A DNA stretch of 64,000 bases, from contig NZ_QJGZ01000040.1 in assembly GCF_003254585.1 (NCBI RefSeq), forward strand, positions 434,001 to 498,000, given 5' to 3'. A program made the translations under genes and the position numbers. Of the stretch, positions 17,250 through 28,200 are shown one piece after another (positions within the stretch are counted from its first letter, which is position 1; every line of letters starts with the position of its first letter). The notes beneath the pieces are model-generated. The model worked only from the letters and a program-made list of their open reading frames with translations, was not told where the DNA came from and made no database searches. The stretch is from Flavobacterium sharifuzzamanii. Lineage in GTDB: Bacteria; Bacteroidota; Bacteroidia; Flavobacteriales; Flavobacteriaceae.

Positions 17250-17720
17250 TTAATGTTTACCATTTCCTTTTCCCTTGCCATTTCCATTATGGTTTCCATT
17301 ATCATGGTGGCTTTTATCTTTATTGCTTCCTTTTCCTGGCTTTTGTCCTATTGTTTTTTGAGGTTTTCCTTTATAGCCCTTTGCATATTTTACTTTATGG
17401 GATTTAAAGCTGTCGTAAGGCCTGTCTCCTCTGTAATCAGTCAGTACTACTTTATATTCGTTATAAAGATCATAGTTTCGATAGGCAGAGGGAAGTGATC
17501 TGGTTCGAACCCATTTTCCGTTATTGAGATAAACATAGTTCGAAGTGCTTACATCGTAATAGGTTTCAAGATCCGGCAGATAATAATAACGGGCATCCGC
17601 ATAACCGGCAGGTCCCCAGGCAGGAGGTGTTCCTATGTTTACATTTACTGATACCTGAGCCTGAACGTAACCAAATGAAAGGAATAATACCCCGATCAAA
17701 AAAAATTTTAAAGTTTTCAT
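17250..17720 (-). CDS. Small secreted protein with basic Gly/Asn/Lys-rich tail
   Basis: A 156-residue exported protein. The start at 17720 gives MKTLKFFLIGVLFLSFG followed by an Ala-Gln cleavage site; the longer reading from 17762 puts 14 polar residues before the signal and is rejected. The mature region has GTPPAWGPAGYADARYYYLP and YVYLNNGKWVR segments, a pattern common in small periplasmic Bacteroidetes proteins, then a tail of about 45 residues made of Lys, Gly, Asn and His (KGKGNGKH). The tail might bind metal or anionic polymer. Function unknown. Confidence 0.75.
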   Translation of the reverse strand: MKTLKFFLIGVLFLSFGYVQAQVSVNVNIGTPPAWGPAGYADARYYYLPDLETYYDVSTSNYVYLNNGKWVRTRSLPSAYRNYDLYNEYKVVLTDYRGDRPYDSFKSHKVKYAKGYKGKPQKTIGQKPGKGSNKDKSHHDNGNHNGNGKGKGNGKH

Positions 17721-17870
17721 GATTTTACTTTTTAATTCATTACTGCATTTGGATAAAAACAATAAACATGCCGTAAATTCATATCCATTATACCTGTTTT
17801 GATTATGTGTTATTTATATTTTATATTGATGCTGATAATATCAGATGTCATATTGGTAGTTCTGGTATAA

Positions 17871-18644
17871 GGTTCTGTCGCATCTGGGAATAACTTTTAT
17901 CTTTAGAATTTTAAACCGATTAAAAGATGAATACTAAAGGTCATTGTTATCCAAAATACATAATTCTTCAGGCAGTATATTTCAAGCTAAGATTTACACT
18001 TAGTTACCGTGATGTTGAAGAACTAATGAAGATTAGAGGAGTCATTGTGGATCATGCGACGATTCAGCGTTGGGTTTACAAGTTTGCACCTTTGCTTGAG
18101 GCAGAAATGAAGAAGAGAAAAGGCAGAGTGGTGGAGAGTTGGAGATTGGATGAGACCTACATCAAAGTAAAAGGTATTTGGTGTTATTTATATAGGGCAG
18201 TAGATAAATTAGGCAATACGGTTGATTTTCTTTTGACCAGAAAAAGACAAAGAATGAGTGCGCAGTCATTTCTAATTAAAGCAATTAGTAATAACTACAG
18301 ACCAAGAGTAGTAAACATTGATAAAAGCGGTTCTAATACTGCCGCTATCAAAGTCTATAACAAACGTTCATTCACAAAGATTAAAATCCGGCAGTGTAAA
18401 TATCTCAACAATATTGTCGAACAGAACCATCGATTTATAAAATGGAGGATACAAAATGGGTTAGGCTTTAAAAGTTTTGAATCGGCAAGACGAACATTGA
18501 GCGGAATTGAAGTTGTGCATATGCTGAGAAAGAATCAAATGGTTAGACCAGGGATAACTATGTTTAAATCATTCTGTAAATTGGCGGGCTAACTTTTAAA
18601 TTACTTCAATTTTTATATTTGATTCTGACAGATGCGACAGAACC
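17871..18644 (+). mobile_element. IS6-family insertion sequence
   Basis: A 774-bp element with perfect 16-bp terminal inverted repeats GGTTCTGTCGCATCTG at 17871-17886 and, inverted, at 18629-18644. It encodes one intact transposase. The flanking octamers (17863-17870 TGGTATAA and 18645-18652 TAAAACAT) differ, so there is no target duplication, as expected after recombination or an adjacent deletion. Its right end lies exactly inside dispersed repeat copy B. Confidence 0.92.
17927..18592 (+). CDS. IS6-family transposase (DDE)
   Basis: A 221-residue transposase of the IS6/IS26 group. The N-terminal part has the family helix-turn-helix (TLSYRDVEELMKIRGV then DHATIQRWVYKFAP), followed by the DDE catalytic triad: Asp75 in RLDETYIKVKG, Asp132 in NIDKSG, Glu165 in IVEQNHR. 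The downstream Lys/Arg-rich segment RFIKWRIQNGLGFKSFESA is typical. Length is normal for the family and there are no frameshifts, so the element may still be active, moving by cointegrate formation. Confidence 0.93.
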   Translation: MNTKGHCYPKYIILQAVYFKLRFTLSYRDVEELMKIRGVIVDHATIQRWVYKFAPLLEAEMKKRKGRVVESWRLDETYIKVKGIWCYLYRAVDKLGNTVDFLLTRKRQRMSAQSFLIKAISNNYRPRVVNIDKSGSNTAAIKVYNKRSFTKIKIRQCKYLNNIVEQNHRFIKWRIQNGLGFKSFESARRTLSGIEVVHMLRKNQMVRPGITMFKSFCKLAG

Positions 18645-18858
18645 TAAAACATTATGTATATTTAAATTTATTAAGATGTAATAGCTTTTTACAAAATTCT
18701 TGAAAATAAAATTTGGTACTATGTAAAGAGAACGGGTTAGTTTTTTGTAAAATTATATAATAATTTGGAGATTATTCAAATCAAAATTTGGTCGGATATT
18801 AGAGTTTTTAAACCGCTTTAACCTAATTAGAAGATAATTATTTATGCATTTTATTGCA
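18645..18858. repeat. Dispersed repeat, copy B (left part removed by the IS)
   Basis: From TAAAACAT directly after the IS end, the sequence follows copy D (42781-42982) and copy C (34810-35000): for instance ATTTAAATTTATTAAG, TTTTTACAAAATTCTTGAAA and ATTCAAATCAAAATTTGGT. The left two thirds of the repeat, including the palindromic core, are missing, and the sequence left of the IS does not match it. Confidence 0.85.
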
Positions 18859-18880
18859 ATGAGGAGAGCAGGATTCGAAC
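18859..18880 (-). repeat. tRNA 3'-end-like fragment next to repeat B
   Basis: Read on the minus strand it gives GTTCGAATC (T-loop) followed by CTGCTCTCCTCAT, as in the T-arm and acceptor of a tRNA, but no D-arm or anticodon part is present. The same 22 bases occur at 42983-43004, again beside the end of the dispersed repeat. Such fragments are usual remains of integration into tRNA 3' ends. Confidence 0.6.
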
Positions 18881-19170
18881 CTTACGCCCGGAACCCGCGT
18901 ATTTCCTGCGTTTGTTGTTTTTTAACCTCTTTTACCACGATTTTACATTGAACTTTACTGAAATGTTGGCAAAGAAAATTTGTTGATTATAATAATGAGA
19001 AAATTATGAGGTGTCATTGTTAAAACTTAAAAGTTTAATTTTATCTTTACAATCATATACGCACTTCTTACTTGTCATAACAAAATAATCCTTCCTAATT
19101 ATTTTGGCAAGTTACTAGTTTAAGAAGGTATTTTCGAAACTCACTTTCATTTAGATAAACTTATAATTTC

Positions 19171-21909
19171 ATGTTTCACACTGTAAAATATATTTTGCTG
19201 CTTTTTTTGGCATCATCAACTTTAATTTCCTGCAAACAAAAACTGGACGATAAAATAAAAGTTGGATTCTCTCAGGCTATGACTACTGATGATTGGCGTA
19301 AACAAATGAACAGTTCAATGAAGATTGAAGCTTCATTGCGGCCTGAGGTAGATTTAACTATAAAAGATGCCAATAACAATATCGAGAAACAGATAGAAGA
19401 TATTGAAAGATTCATATCTAATAAAGTTGATGTTATTATTGTCTCTCCAATTCAATCTAAACCTTTGACTGCAGTTGTAGAAAAATCAATAAAGGCAGGA
19501 ATTCCTGTTCTTGTTGTTGATCGAAAAATCGAGGGAGAAAGTTATAATGCTTACCTCGGAGCTGATAATATTGAAATTGGCAGAATTGCTGCCCGATATA
19601 TTATTTCGCACAGCAAAGGCTCTGGTAAGATTATAGAAATAACAGGAGCAAACGGTTCTTCACCAGCATACGAGCGAAGCCTTGGTTTTGAACAGATTAT
19701 AAATGAAAATAAACATTTCAGAGTCGATAATATTATTCATGGCAATTGGGAAGGAGAATCTGTTAAAGAGCCTTTAAAAACTATTCTTTCGCAAAACTCT
19801 GACATCGAATATATTTTCGCCCATAATGACCGTATGGCTTTAAGTGCCTGGGAAACTGCCAAAACTGTTGGATTAGAAAAGAAAATCAAATTTATTGGTG
19901 TTGACGGACTCAATACAGTAAATGGGGGGATAGAATTGGTGAAGAGCGGAGTTTTAGACGGTACAATTCTATATCCGACGGGAGGAAATGAAGCGTTGAA
20001 ATTGGCCTTAAAAATGTACTATAAAGAAGCAATTGCCAAAAATAATATTCTCAACACAATTGTAATAGACAAGAATAATGCTGAAATTATCGAAAATCAA
20101 ATGGATAAAGTCGATCAGCAGCAAACAGTTATTGAGTCGCAGCAGGGAGCGATAAAAGTTCAGGAAAGAGAATATGCTTCGCAGAATAATTTGGTACGAC
20201 TGCTTAGCTTTTTTCTTGTAATTATTTTGAGTTTAACGATTTACAGCATTTATTCTACCATTTCGATTTCAAAAAAGAAAAAACAACTGGAAAGAATCAA
20301 TCAAACGGTAATCGACCAAAATAATGAAATTCAGGAAATGGCGCAGATTGCTGCTAAAAGCAACGAAGCAAAACTGAATTTCTTCACAGGACTTTCACAC
20401 GAATTTAAAACACCTATTACTTTAATAATGAGTTATGTGGAGTCTTTAATCGAAAATGAAAAAATTAAAGGAACTACATTGATTGAAGAAGTGAAATTGA
20501 TTCACAAAAACTCAAACAGATTACTGCGTTTGATCAATCAATTACTGGATTTCAGGAAAATTGAAGAACAGAAATTCACGCTAAGAGCTTCCAATACTAA
20601 GATTTATGATTTTACAAATGAAGTCATGGCCAATTTTAAAGGCGAAGCTGCCCGAAGAAATATTGATTTTCAATTAGTCTCTAAAAACAAAAATCTAGAG
20701 TTGTTTATTGATAGGGAGCTCATGGATAAGGTGTATTTTAATTTGCTTTCAAACGCTTTTAAATTTACTCCGGACAACGGAAAAATTAGTATTTCGATTA
20801 TCGAAAATCAGGACAACACAGTTAAAATTAGTTTTAAAGATTCCGGAATTGGGATTCCGGAAAATGAATTGTCTAACGTTTTTAATCCGTTTTTCAGGGC
20901 TTCAAATAATAATAAGAATAGTTCGGGAATTGGTCTTCATCTCTCAAAAGAATTTGTGCTTTTGCATCAGGGAACGATTGAATTGAAATCAAAACAAGGA
21001 AGCGAATTCGTAATTACGTTATTGAAAGGAGTAAGCCATTTACAGCCTTCTGAAATTATAAATAAAGCTGAAAAACTAACTATAACACCAAATTTAATTA
21101 CAGATAATCTTGAAATAGAATCTGATATAAAACAAGTAAATGTAATTTCTGAATCAGAAAAACATACCCTTTTGGTTATAGAAGACAATATAGATTTGGT
21201 TGCCTTTTTAAAGGCTAAATTATCTAGTGAATATGTCGTCTATACTTCTGACGGAAGCGACGCTATTGAAAAAGCAATGGAAATTGTTCCTGATATCATC
21301 ATTTGCGACATTAATTTGATAGACAAAGACGGTTACGAAATTAGTAAGGAATTGAAAAAAGATTTACGTTCGTCACATATTCCAATTATTATTTTAACGG
21401 CCCAGAGCAACAAAGAATCTGTTTTAAAAGGATTGCAAAGTGGAGTAGATCAGTATCTAACGAAGCCTTTTAGCCTGTCTATTTTAAAACAATCTATATC
21501 AAGCCTGCTTTTCAACAGAGAAAAGCTTCGTTATTATTATACGAATAATATTTATCGTGTTGAACCTGAGTCGAAATTTGGCAATCAGGAACAATCCTTT
21601 ATTACCAAAATGAATGACATTATTAAAAAAAATGTCGAAAACCCTAAATTCTCTGTTGAAGATTTAGCCGATAAACTTGGAGTTTCGAGAGTTCAGTTGT
21701 ATCGCAAGGTAAAAGCAATTATCGGAATTAATATCAGCGACCATATCAATAATGTAAAATTAGAGAAGGCGGCAGAACTTTTAAAGTCAAATAATATGAA
21801 TATTTCTGAAATTGCGTACTCACTTGGATTCTCTTCTCCCAATTATTTTTCTACAGCTTTTAAGAATAAATTTGGAATTTCACCAAAGGAATACAAATCC
21901 TTAAATTGA
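19171..21909 (+). CDS. Hybrid two-component sensor-regulator (fructan-locus HTCS)
   Basis: A 912-residue one-protein signalling system: N-terminal signal/lipobox-like segment, a periplasmic sugar-binding-protein-like sensor (about residues 30-300), a coiled linker, a transmembrane helix (about 343-365), HisKA with His410 in SHEFKTP, HATPase_c, a receiver with Asp713 in ICDINLID, and an AraC-type HTH (about 810-912). The periplasmic-binding-protein sensor distinguishes it from the more common Reg_prop HTCS type and is the form found in the Bacteroides thetaiotaomicron fructan locus (BT1754), which binds fructose. It sits at the head of the GH32/SusCD cluster and probably activates it on sensing fructose in the periplasm. 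Confidence 0.93.
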   Translation: MFHTVKYILLLFLASSTLISCKQKLDDKIKVGFSQAMTTDDWRKQMNSSMKIEASLRPEVDLTIKDANNNIEKQIEDIERFISNKVDVIIVSPIQSKPLTAVVEKSIKAGIPVLVVDRKIEGESYNAYLGADNIEIGRIAARYIISHSKGSGKIIEITGANGSSPAYERSLGFEQIINENKHFRVDNIIHGNWEGESVKEPLKTILSQNSDIEYIFAHNDRMALSAWETAKTVGLEKKIKFIGVDGLNTVNGGIELVKSGVLDGTILYPTGGNEALKLALKMYYKEAIAKNNILNTIVIDKNNAEIIENQMDKVDQQQTVIESQQGAIKVQEREYASQNNLVRLLSFFLVIILSLTIYSIYSTISISKKKKQLERINQTVIDQNNEIQEMAQIAAKSNEAKLNFFTGLSHEFKTPITLIMSYVESLIENEKIKGTTLIEEVKLIHKNSNRLLRLINQLLDFRKIEEQKFTLRASNTKIYDFTNEVMANFKGEAARRNIDFQLVSKNKNLELFIDRELMDKVYFNLLSNAFKFTPDNGKISISIIENQDNTVKISFKDSGIGIPENELSNVFNPFFRASNNNKNSSGIGLHLSKEFVLLHQGTIELKSKQGSEFVITLLKGVSHLQPSEIINKAEKLTITPNLITDNLEIESDIKQVNVISESEKHTLLVIEDNIDLVAFLKAKLSSEYVVYTSDGSDAIEKAMEIVPDIIICDINLIDKDGYEISKELKKDLRSSHIPIIILTAQSNKESVLKGLQSGVDQYLTKPFSLSILKQSISSLLFNREKLRYYYTNNIYRVEPESKFGNQEQSFITKMNDIIKKNVENPKFSVEDLADKLGVSRVQLYRKVKAIIGINISDHINNVKLEKAAELLKSNNMNISEIAYSLGFSSPNYFSTAFKNKFGISPKEYKSLN

Positions 21910-22139
21910 TATTGGTTTAAAATTGATACAAATCAGGTATCAATTTTAAACCTTATGTAACAAAAACGAAACTACAAGGTTTTCGTAAATAAATTTTAAA
22001 TCATGTAAAGTCTTGCAAATAAGGGTTTTATGGTTTAGGTGTCAAACTATCAATATTTATAGAAATAAATTGTAACATCATTAAAAATAAGTTGTTTTTT
22101 TTGCAGATATCTTAGCAACAAGTTTTTAATACATGTACA

Positions 22140-23498
22140 ATGAATAAGATATTGATTTGGTCTGTTACTGCTGCACTGGCAGGTTTTCTTTTCGGTTTTG
22201 ATACCGTAGTTATTTCTGGAGCTGATAAACAATTACAGCTTCTATGGCACTCGTCAGATGCCTTTCATGGTTCAGTTGTTATGGCAATGGCATTATGGGG
22301 AACTGTAGTTGGTGCAATCTTTGGAGGAATCCCAACAAATAAAATAGGACGTAAAAAAACATTATTCTGGATTGGGATTTTATATTTCGCTTCAGCAATT
22401 GGTGCCGCTTTCGCTAATGATCCGTTTGTTTTTGCTGCCTTTAGATTTATTGGTGGTTTAGGAGTTGGCGCTTCGACAATTGCTGCTCCTGCTTATGTGT
22501 CAGAAATTGCTCCGGCAGACAAAAGAGGAAGATTGGTTGCTTTGTATCAGTTTAATATTGTATTAGGAATTTTAATTGCTTTTATCTCTAATTACTTTTT
22601 AAAAGATATTGGAGAAAATGCCTGGAGATGGATGATTGGGGTTCAGGCAATTCCTTCTCTTATCTATATTCTTTTTATTTTGACAATTCCGGAAAGTCCG
22701 AGATGGCTTTTGTCTAAAAACCGTGATGAAGAAGCCCGTAAAGTCTTACATACTATTGATCCGTCTGCAAATATTGCCGACTTGATGGATGATTCCCGAG
22801 AAAACGGTGTTACCAAACACGAGAATATTTTCATGAAGAAATACCGTTTCCCTTTGATTCTGGCTTTTTTAATTGCCTTTTTCAATCAGTTTTCGGGAAT
22901 TAATGCATTTCTATATTACGCGCCAAGAATTTTTGAAGAAGCCGGCTTAGGACAAAATACAGCGTTGTTAAGCAGTATCGGAATTGGAGTTACAAATCTT
23001 ATTTTCACCTTAATTGGTGTGGCATTAATCGACAAATTAGGAAGAAAGTTGTTAATGTACATTGGTTCTGTTGGGTATATTATTTCACTCGGATTAGTAT
23101 CGGCTTCTTTCTATTACAATTGGGGAGGTTTATCAGTTCCTATTTTCCTTTTTCTTTTTATTGCTTCACATGCAATTGGTCAGGGCGCGGTCATTTGGGT
23201 TTTTATTTCAGAAATATTTCCAAATCATATTCGCGCATCTGGACAGGCATTTGGAAGTTCAGTGCATTGGGTTCTAGCAGCGATTATTCCGTCTTTAATT
23301 CCGATGTTATTTTCAGAAATCGGACCCGAAGTAGTATTCCTTATTTTTACTTTAATGATGGTTTTACAATTGTTATTTGTAATTTTTCTGATGCCGGAAA
23401 CAAAAGGAATCTCTTTAGAAGCTTTAAGCGAAACACTAACTAAAAAAAATAGCCACAAAAATGAAATCAAAGAAACATCTGCCGTTAGCTCTTTATAG
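22140..23498 (+). CDS. MFS sugar porter (probable fructose importer)
   Basis: A 452-residue inner-membrane sugar:H+ symporter of the MFS sugar-porter family with 12 predicted helices. Family motifs: GFLFGFDTVVISGA near residue 16, NKIGRKKT, RFIGGLGVGAS, PESPRWLLSK, DKLGRKLL and the final PETKGISLE. It would move fructose released by the GH32 enzymes into the cytoplasm for the fructokinase. Its last 38 bases overlap the start of the GH32 gene, so the two are translated together. Substrate is inferred from the locus; the equivalent gene in B. thetaiotaomicron is BT1758. Confidence 0.9.
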   Translation: MNKILIWSVTAALAGFLFGFDTVVISGADKQLQLLWHSSDAFHGSVVMAMALWGTVVGAIFGGIPTNKIGRKKTLFWIGILYFASAIGAAFANDPFVFAAFRFIGGLGVGASTIAAPAYVSEIAPADKRGRLVALYQFNIVLGILIAFISNYFLKDIGENAWRWMIGVQAIPSLIYILFILTIPESPRWLLSKNRDEEARKVLHTIDPSANIADLMDDSRENGVTKHENIFMKKYRFPLILAFLIAFFNQFSGINAFLYYAPRIFEEAGLGQNTALLSSIGIGVTNLIFTLIGVALIDKLGRKLLMYIGSVGYIISLGLVSASFYYNWGGLSVPIFLFLFIASHAIGQGAVIWVFISEIFPNHIRASGQAFGSSVHWVLAAIIPSLIPMLFSEIGPEVVFLIFTLMMVLQLLFVIFLMPETKGISLEALSETLTKKNSHKNEIKETSAVSSL

Positions 23499-25074
23499 TG
23501 CTGCCTTACTGTCGATAGTAGGATTAAAACCGTCTTCTGCAACTGCACAAACTGCTGCCGTAACTGTATCGAACACAGCGGAAGAACAAATGTATCGACC
23601 AAATTTTCATTTTACGCCAAAAAAAGGCTGGATGAACGATCCTAACGGAATGTTCTTCTCCAATGGATATTATCATTTGTTTTACCAGCATTATCCTGAT
23701 GGAAACACATGGGGACCAATGCATTGGGGACATGCTATTTCTAAAGATTTAATTAAATGGGAAGAGCAGCCAATTGCGCTTTATCCGGATAAAGACAAGT
23801 ATATCTTCTCCGGAAGTGCTGTTGTCGACACGCACAACACATCTGGATTAGGAACTGGAAATACAGCACCGATTGTTGCCATTTATACTTTGCATGATAT
23901 GACAAAGGAGAAGGCAGGCAAAATTGATGTGGAACAGCAGGATATTGCTTTTTCTAATGATAATGGTTTTACATGGCAGAAATTTGAGGAAGGAAATCCT
24001 GTCGTGAAAAATCCTGGAATTAGAGATTTTAGAGATCCAAAAGTATCTTGGGATGAAACTCATAAACAATGGATCATGGCTTTGGCAGCACAGGATCGTA
24101 TACATTTTTACAAATCATCGAATTTGAAAAACTGGGAATTTGCATCTGAATTTGGAAAAAATATTGGTGCTCATGGTGGTGTTTGGGAATGTCCTGATTT
24201 CTTCGAAATAAAAGTAGAAGGAACAAAAGAAACAAAATGGGTTTTAATCGTAAATCTAAATCCAGGAGGACCAAACGGAGGTTCTGGAGTTCAATATTTT
24301 GTTGGAGATTTTGACGGAAAAACTTTCACGATGGATCAAAGTTTTGCCGAAAGAGTAAATAACGAAAAAGCAGTTTGGGCAGATTATGGAAAAGATAATT
24401 ATGCCGGAGTAACCTGGAATAATGTTCCAACTTCAGACGGAAGAAGACTGTTTATCGGATGGATGTCAAACTGGGAATATGCACAACAAGTTCCAACAAC
24501 GACATGGAGAAGCAGTACAACAATTCCGCGCGAATTGAAATTGGTAAAAAAAGGAAACCATTATAATTTGGTTAGCACGCCGGTAAAAGAAATCAATAAT
24601 TATGTTGCTAAAACTATTAAGGCAAAAAGTTTAAACGGTAAAGAAATTAATTTAATTGAAAGCGGAAAAGCAGATTTAACGCAGACAGTTGTTAGCTTAG
24701 ACTTAAAAAACTTAAAACAGGAAGATTACACTTTTACACTTTCAAATACAAATGGAGAATCTTTAAGTTTTGGTTTAAACAACAAAGAAAATTACTTATT
24801 TGTTGATCGTTCTAAAGCCGGTAAAACTGATTTCTCAGATAAGTTTGCCTTACCAATAAGCAAAGCATTTTTGGAAGGAAGCCAAAAAAGTGTCGCTTTT
24901 AAAATTATTCTGGATAAAACATCAATTGAAATATTCTACAATAATGGCGAGAAAGTAATGACGGAAATCTTTTTTCTAAACAAACCATTTACTTCACTTT
25001 CGATTGCTTCAAAAGAGAAAATAGAAGTAAATAATATAATAATTCAGGAATTAAATGTCTCAAAAAGCCATTAG
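23461..25074 (+). CDS. GH32 fructan hydrolase (exo-type fructanase/invertase)
   Basis: A 537-residue exported glycoside hydrolase of family 32 that releases fructose from beta-fructans or sucrose. It has an N-terminal signal (ending near SSATAQ), a five-bladed propeller with nucleophile Asp60 in WMNDPNG, transition-state stabiliser Asp192 in FRDP and acid/base Glu243 in WECPD, and a C-terminal beta-sandwich (about 385-535). No lipobox Cys is present, so a periplasmic location is likely. It overlaps the MFS gene by 38 bases. Linkage specificity (beta-2,6 or beta-2,1) cannot be told from sequence. Confidence 0.93.
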   Translation: MKSKKHLPLALYSAALLSIVGLKPSSATAQTAAVTVSNTAEEQMYRPNFHFTPKKGWMNDPNGMFFSNGYYHLFYQHYPDGNTWGPMHWGHAISKDLIKWEEQPIALYPDKDKYIFSGSAVVDTHNTSGLGTGNTAPIVAIYTLHDMTKEKAGKIDVEQQDIAFSNDNGFTWQKFEEGNPVVKNPGIRDFRDPKVSWDETHKQWIMALAAQDRIHFYKSSNLKNWEFASEFGKNIGAHGGVWECPDFFEIKVEGTKETKWVLIVNLNPGGPNGGSGVQYFVGDFDGKTFTMDQSFAERVNNEKAVWADYGKDNYAGVTWNNVPTSDGRRLFIGWMSNWEYAQQVPTTTWRSSTTIPRELKLVKKGNHYNLVSTPVKEINNYVAKTIKAKSLNGKEINLIESGKADLTQTVVSLDLKNLKQEDYTFTLSNTNGESLSFGLNNKENYLFVDRSKAGKTDFSDKFALPISKAFLEGSQKSVAFKIILDKTSIEIFYNNGEKVMTEIFFLNKPFTSLSIASKEKIEVNNIIIQELNVSKSH

Positions 25075-25260
25075 GAAAGAATAGCAGAATTATTTTTTCT
25101 TCTTAAAAAAATCCACAGCTAAAGCTTGTAAATACTCGAAAGATTTTCCTTTCTGACCTTTTATGCTTTGTCCTGAAAATTATCGGTTGCTTATCGCAAG
25201 CGAAATAGATAATCATGTAATTAACCAAGTAAATTTAAACTAACTAAAACCACTAACCTC

Positions 25261-28200
25261 ATGAAAAGTAAAATTATTTATTTTCTGTTTTTCTTCTTTC
25301 CGGTGCTGATGATGACAGCTCAGGAAAATGGAGTAAAGGGAACGGTATTTTCGGCAGATGACGGAATGCCGCTTCCAGGAGCAACCGTACTTATTTCAGG
25401 TACAAATACCAGTACAGTCACCGATTTTGACGGCAATTTTTCCTTCGGAAATATAAATTCAGATGCTGTACTTGTCGTTTCCTTTATAGGATACGCACCA
25501 CAATCGATTTCAGTTAAAGGGCAAAAAATAATCAATATAATGCTGAAAGTAGACAACAATCAATTGAATGAAGTTGTCGTAACGGGATATTCGAAACAAA
25601 AGAAAACGGATATTACAGGAGCGGTTGCCGTTGTGAATATGAAGGAAGTCATGAAACAGCCGGAACCAAACCCAATAAAAGCTTTGCAGGGAAGAATTGC
25701 CGGAGTAAAAGTATCGTCTGATGGTTCGCCAAGCGGTGGAAATACAAAAGTGGTCATTCGCGGTGTTGGAACTTTGAACAACACAGACCCGCTTTACGTT
25801 ATTGACGGAATGCCGACAAAATCCGGAATGCATGAACTGAATCCGAATGATATCGAAACCATTCAGGTTTTGAAAGATGCTTCTTCTGCCAGTATTTATG
25901 GTTCCAGAGCTTCAAACGGTGTCATTATCATTACAACCAAAAAAGGAAAAGAAGGCAAAATGAGAATCAATTTCAGCACCTATGCTTCCTTTTCTGATTA
26001 TTCTAGAAAGTTGGATGTCCTAAATGCAAACCAGTTTGGGCAGGCACTTTGGCAGGCGAATATCAACGACGGATTGAATCCGAATAATAATAATCTGCGT
26101 TACCAATTTGACTGGTCAGTAAACAACAATAAACCGCAGTTGAACAAAGTTTTGGTTCCGGAATATTTAGATGCTCAGCAAACGCTAAAATCTTCAAATA
26201 CCGATTGGTATGATGCGATTTCCCAGACAGGAGTTGCCAATTCCTATGATTTGTCTGTTTCAAATGCTTCTGAGAAAGGGAATTATGTTTTCTCTTTAGG
26301 ATATTACGGAAATGAAGGGGTGGTAAAAACCACAGATTTCGAAAGAATTTCTGCCAGAATGAACAGTTCATACAAGTACTTTGACGGAAAATTAGTCATT
26401 GGCGAAAATTTCAGTTTAAACCGTACAAACGAAGTTACTGATCCGGGCGTTTTAGATCCTGCACTTAGAGCTTTGCCGATTATTCCGGTGCATACTGTAG
26501 ACGGAATAGGTTGGGGAGGACCTGTTGGGGGAATGAACGACAGACAAAATCCGGTTCGACTTTTAGAATATAATAAAGATAACAAATACGATTATTTGCG
26601 CCTTTTTGGTAACGCTTACGCGGATTTGGAAATCATTAAAAACCTGCACATCAAAACCAGTTTCGGAATGGATTATGGTTTTTACAAAAAACGTACGCTG
26701 CAAAGAAGCTACAAATCAGGTTATCTGCAAAACGACCAGACGTCTGTTACAATCGATCAGTCTATCAGCGACAAATGGACTTGGACTAATACTGCGATTT
26801 ATAGTTTAAACTTTGGAAAAAGCAATCTGAATTTAATGGCGGGAACGGAGATGTATAAAGACACTTATGATACAAACACGTTGCGTAAAAATGACTTTTT
26901 GATCGAAACGCCGGATTATATGTATCCGGATGCAGGAACAGGAGAATCTTTTACAAGCGGAACTTCGACCGTATATTCTTTGCTTTCGTATTTTGGAAAA
27001 GCAGATTACGAGTTTGACAATCGTTATCTAGTTTCAGCTACTATTCGCCGTGACGGTTCTTCCCGTTTTGGAAAAAACAATCAGTTTGGGACATTTCCAG
27101 CAGTTTCTGCAGGATGGAGAATCAGTAATGAGAATTTCATAAAAGATAAAATAACTGCTATTTCTGATTTAAAATTAAGAGCAGGATGGGGACAAACGGG
27201 TAATCAGGAAATTAGTAATACAGCGGTTTACTCGTTATATCTGGCAAGTTACGCAGGCGGAAGCCCAACTTGGGCAACTTCTTTTGGAACGGCTTACGAT
27301 ATTGCAGGAAACGGAAACGGATTGCTTCCGTCTGGTTTTATCGCAACACAGTCAGGAAATGATGATTTGAAATGGGAAACTACAACACAGACCAACGTTG
27401 GTTTGGACTTTGGTTTATTCAAGCAAAAACTAAGCGGTTCTGTAGATTATTATATCAAAAAAACAGATGATATTTTGGTATTGCCACCGTATTTAGGAGT
27501 TATAGGAGAAGGTGGAAACCGTTGGGTAAACGGAGCTTCTATGGAAAATAAAGGTTGGGAATTTTCTTTGGGGTATCATGACGAAACTTCATTTGGATTG
27601 AAATATGATATTTCAGGAAATATTTCAGCAAACAAAAATAAAATCACAAAACTGCCGGATGAAGTAAAAAACAATTATGGAGGAAACGGACTGGATGATA
27701 ATATTTTAGGGCGACCAATCAATTCAATGTACGGATATGTTACTGATGGATTGTTTACAAGTCAGGATCAAGTGGACAACTCGGCAATTCAGGAAGGAAA
27801 AGGACTTGGTAGAATTCGTTACAAAGACTTAAATGGCGACGGAACAATTACGGATAAAGACCGCACGTGGATCGGAAATCCAAATCCGGGATTGTTGTAC
27901 GGAATTAATTTAAACTTGTCTTATAAAAACTTTGATTTCACCACTTTCTGGGAAGGTGCAAGCGACGTGGATGTTATCAATAATACTAAATATCAGACTG
28001 ATTTCTGGAGCGTAGATGATGTGGGATCAAACAAAGGAACACGTCTGCTGAATGCATGGTCTTTAGACAATCCAAATTCTACAATCCCTGCGCTGACAAC
28101 TGTTGATAGAAATGCAGAGTCTAGATTTTCAACTTATTACGTAGAAAATGGAAATTATCTTAAACTTAGAGTTTTGCAGTTTGGATATAGTTTTCCTAAA

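Larger units (their letters stand above)
18645..19170. other. Intergenic stretch between the IS and the fructan locus
   Basis: No gene is visible. It holds repeat B, a tRNA-3'-end-like fragment (18859-18880), and upstream of the sensor gene a weak promoter-like pair TTG (19017-19019) and TATCTTTA (19042-19049), 22 bases apart and about 120 bases before the gene. Confidence 0.5.

Noticed and set aside
17253-17498. 81-residue plus-strand frame opposite the small secreted protein
   Set aside because: It is the complement of the low-complexity Lys/Gly/Asn tail; its hydrophobic look comes from that composition.
18859-18880. A complete tRNA gene
   Set aside because: Only T-loop and acceptor-like sequence is present; no D-arm or anticodon arm can be drawn in the flanks. 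The same holds for 42983-43004 and 45019-45044.
23225-23602. 125-residue minus-strand frame over the MFS/GH32 overlap
   Set aside because: Shadow of two strongly supported genes on the other strand, with no family match.
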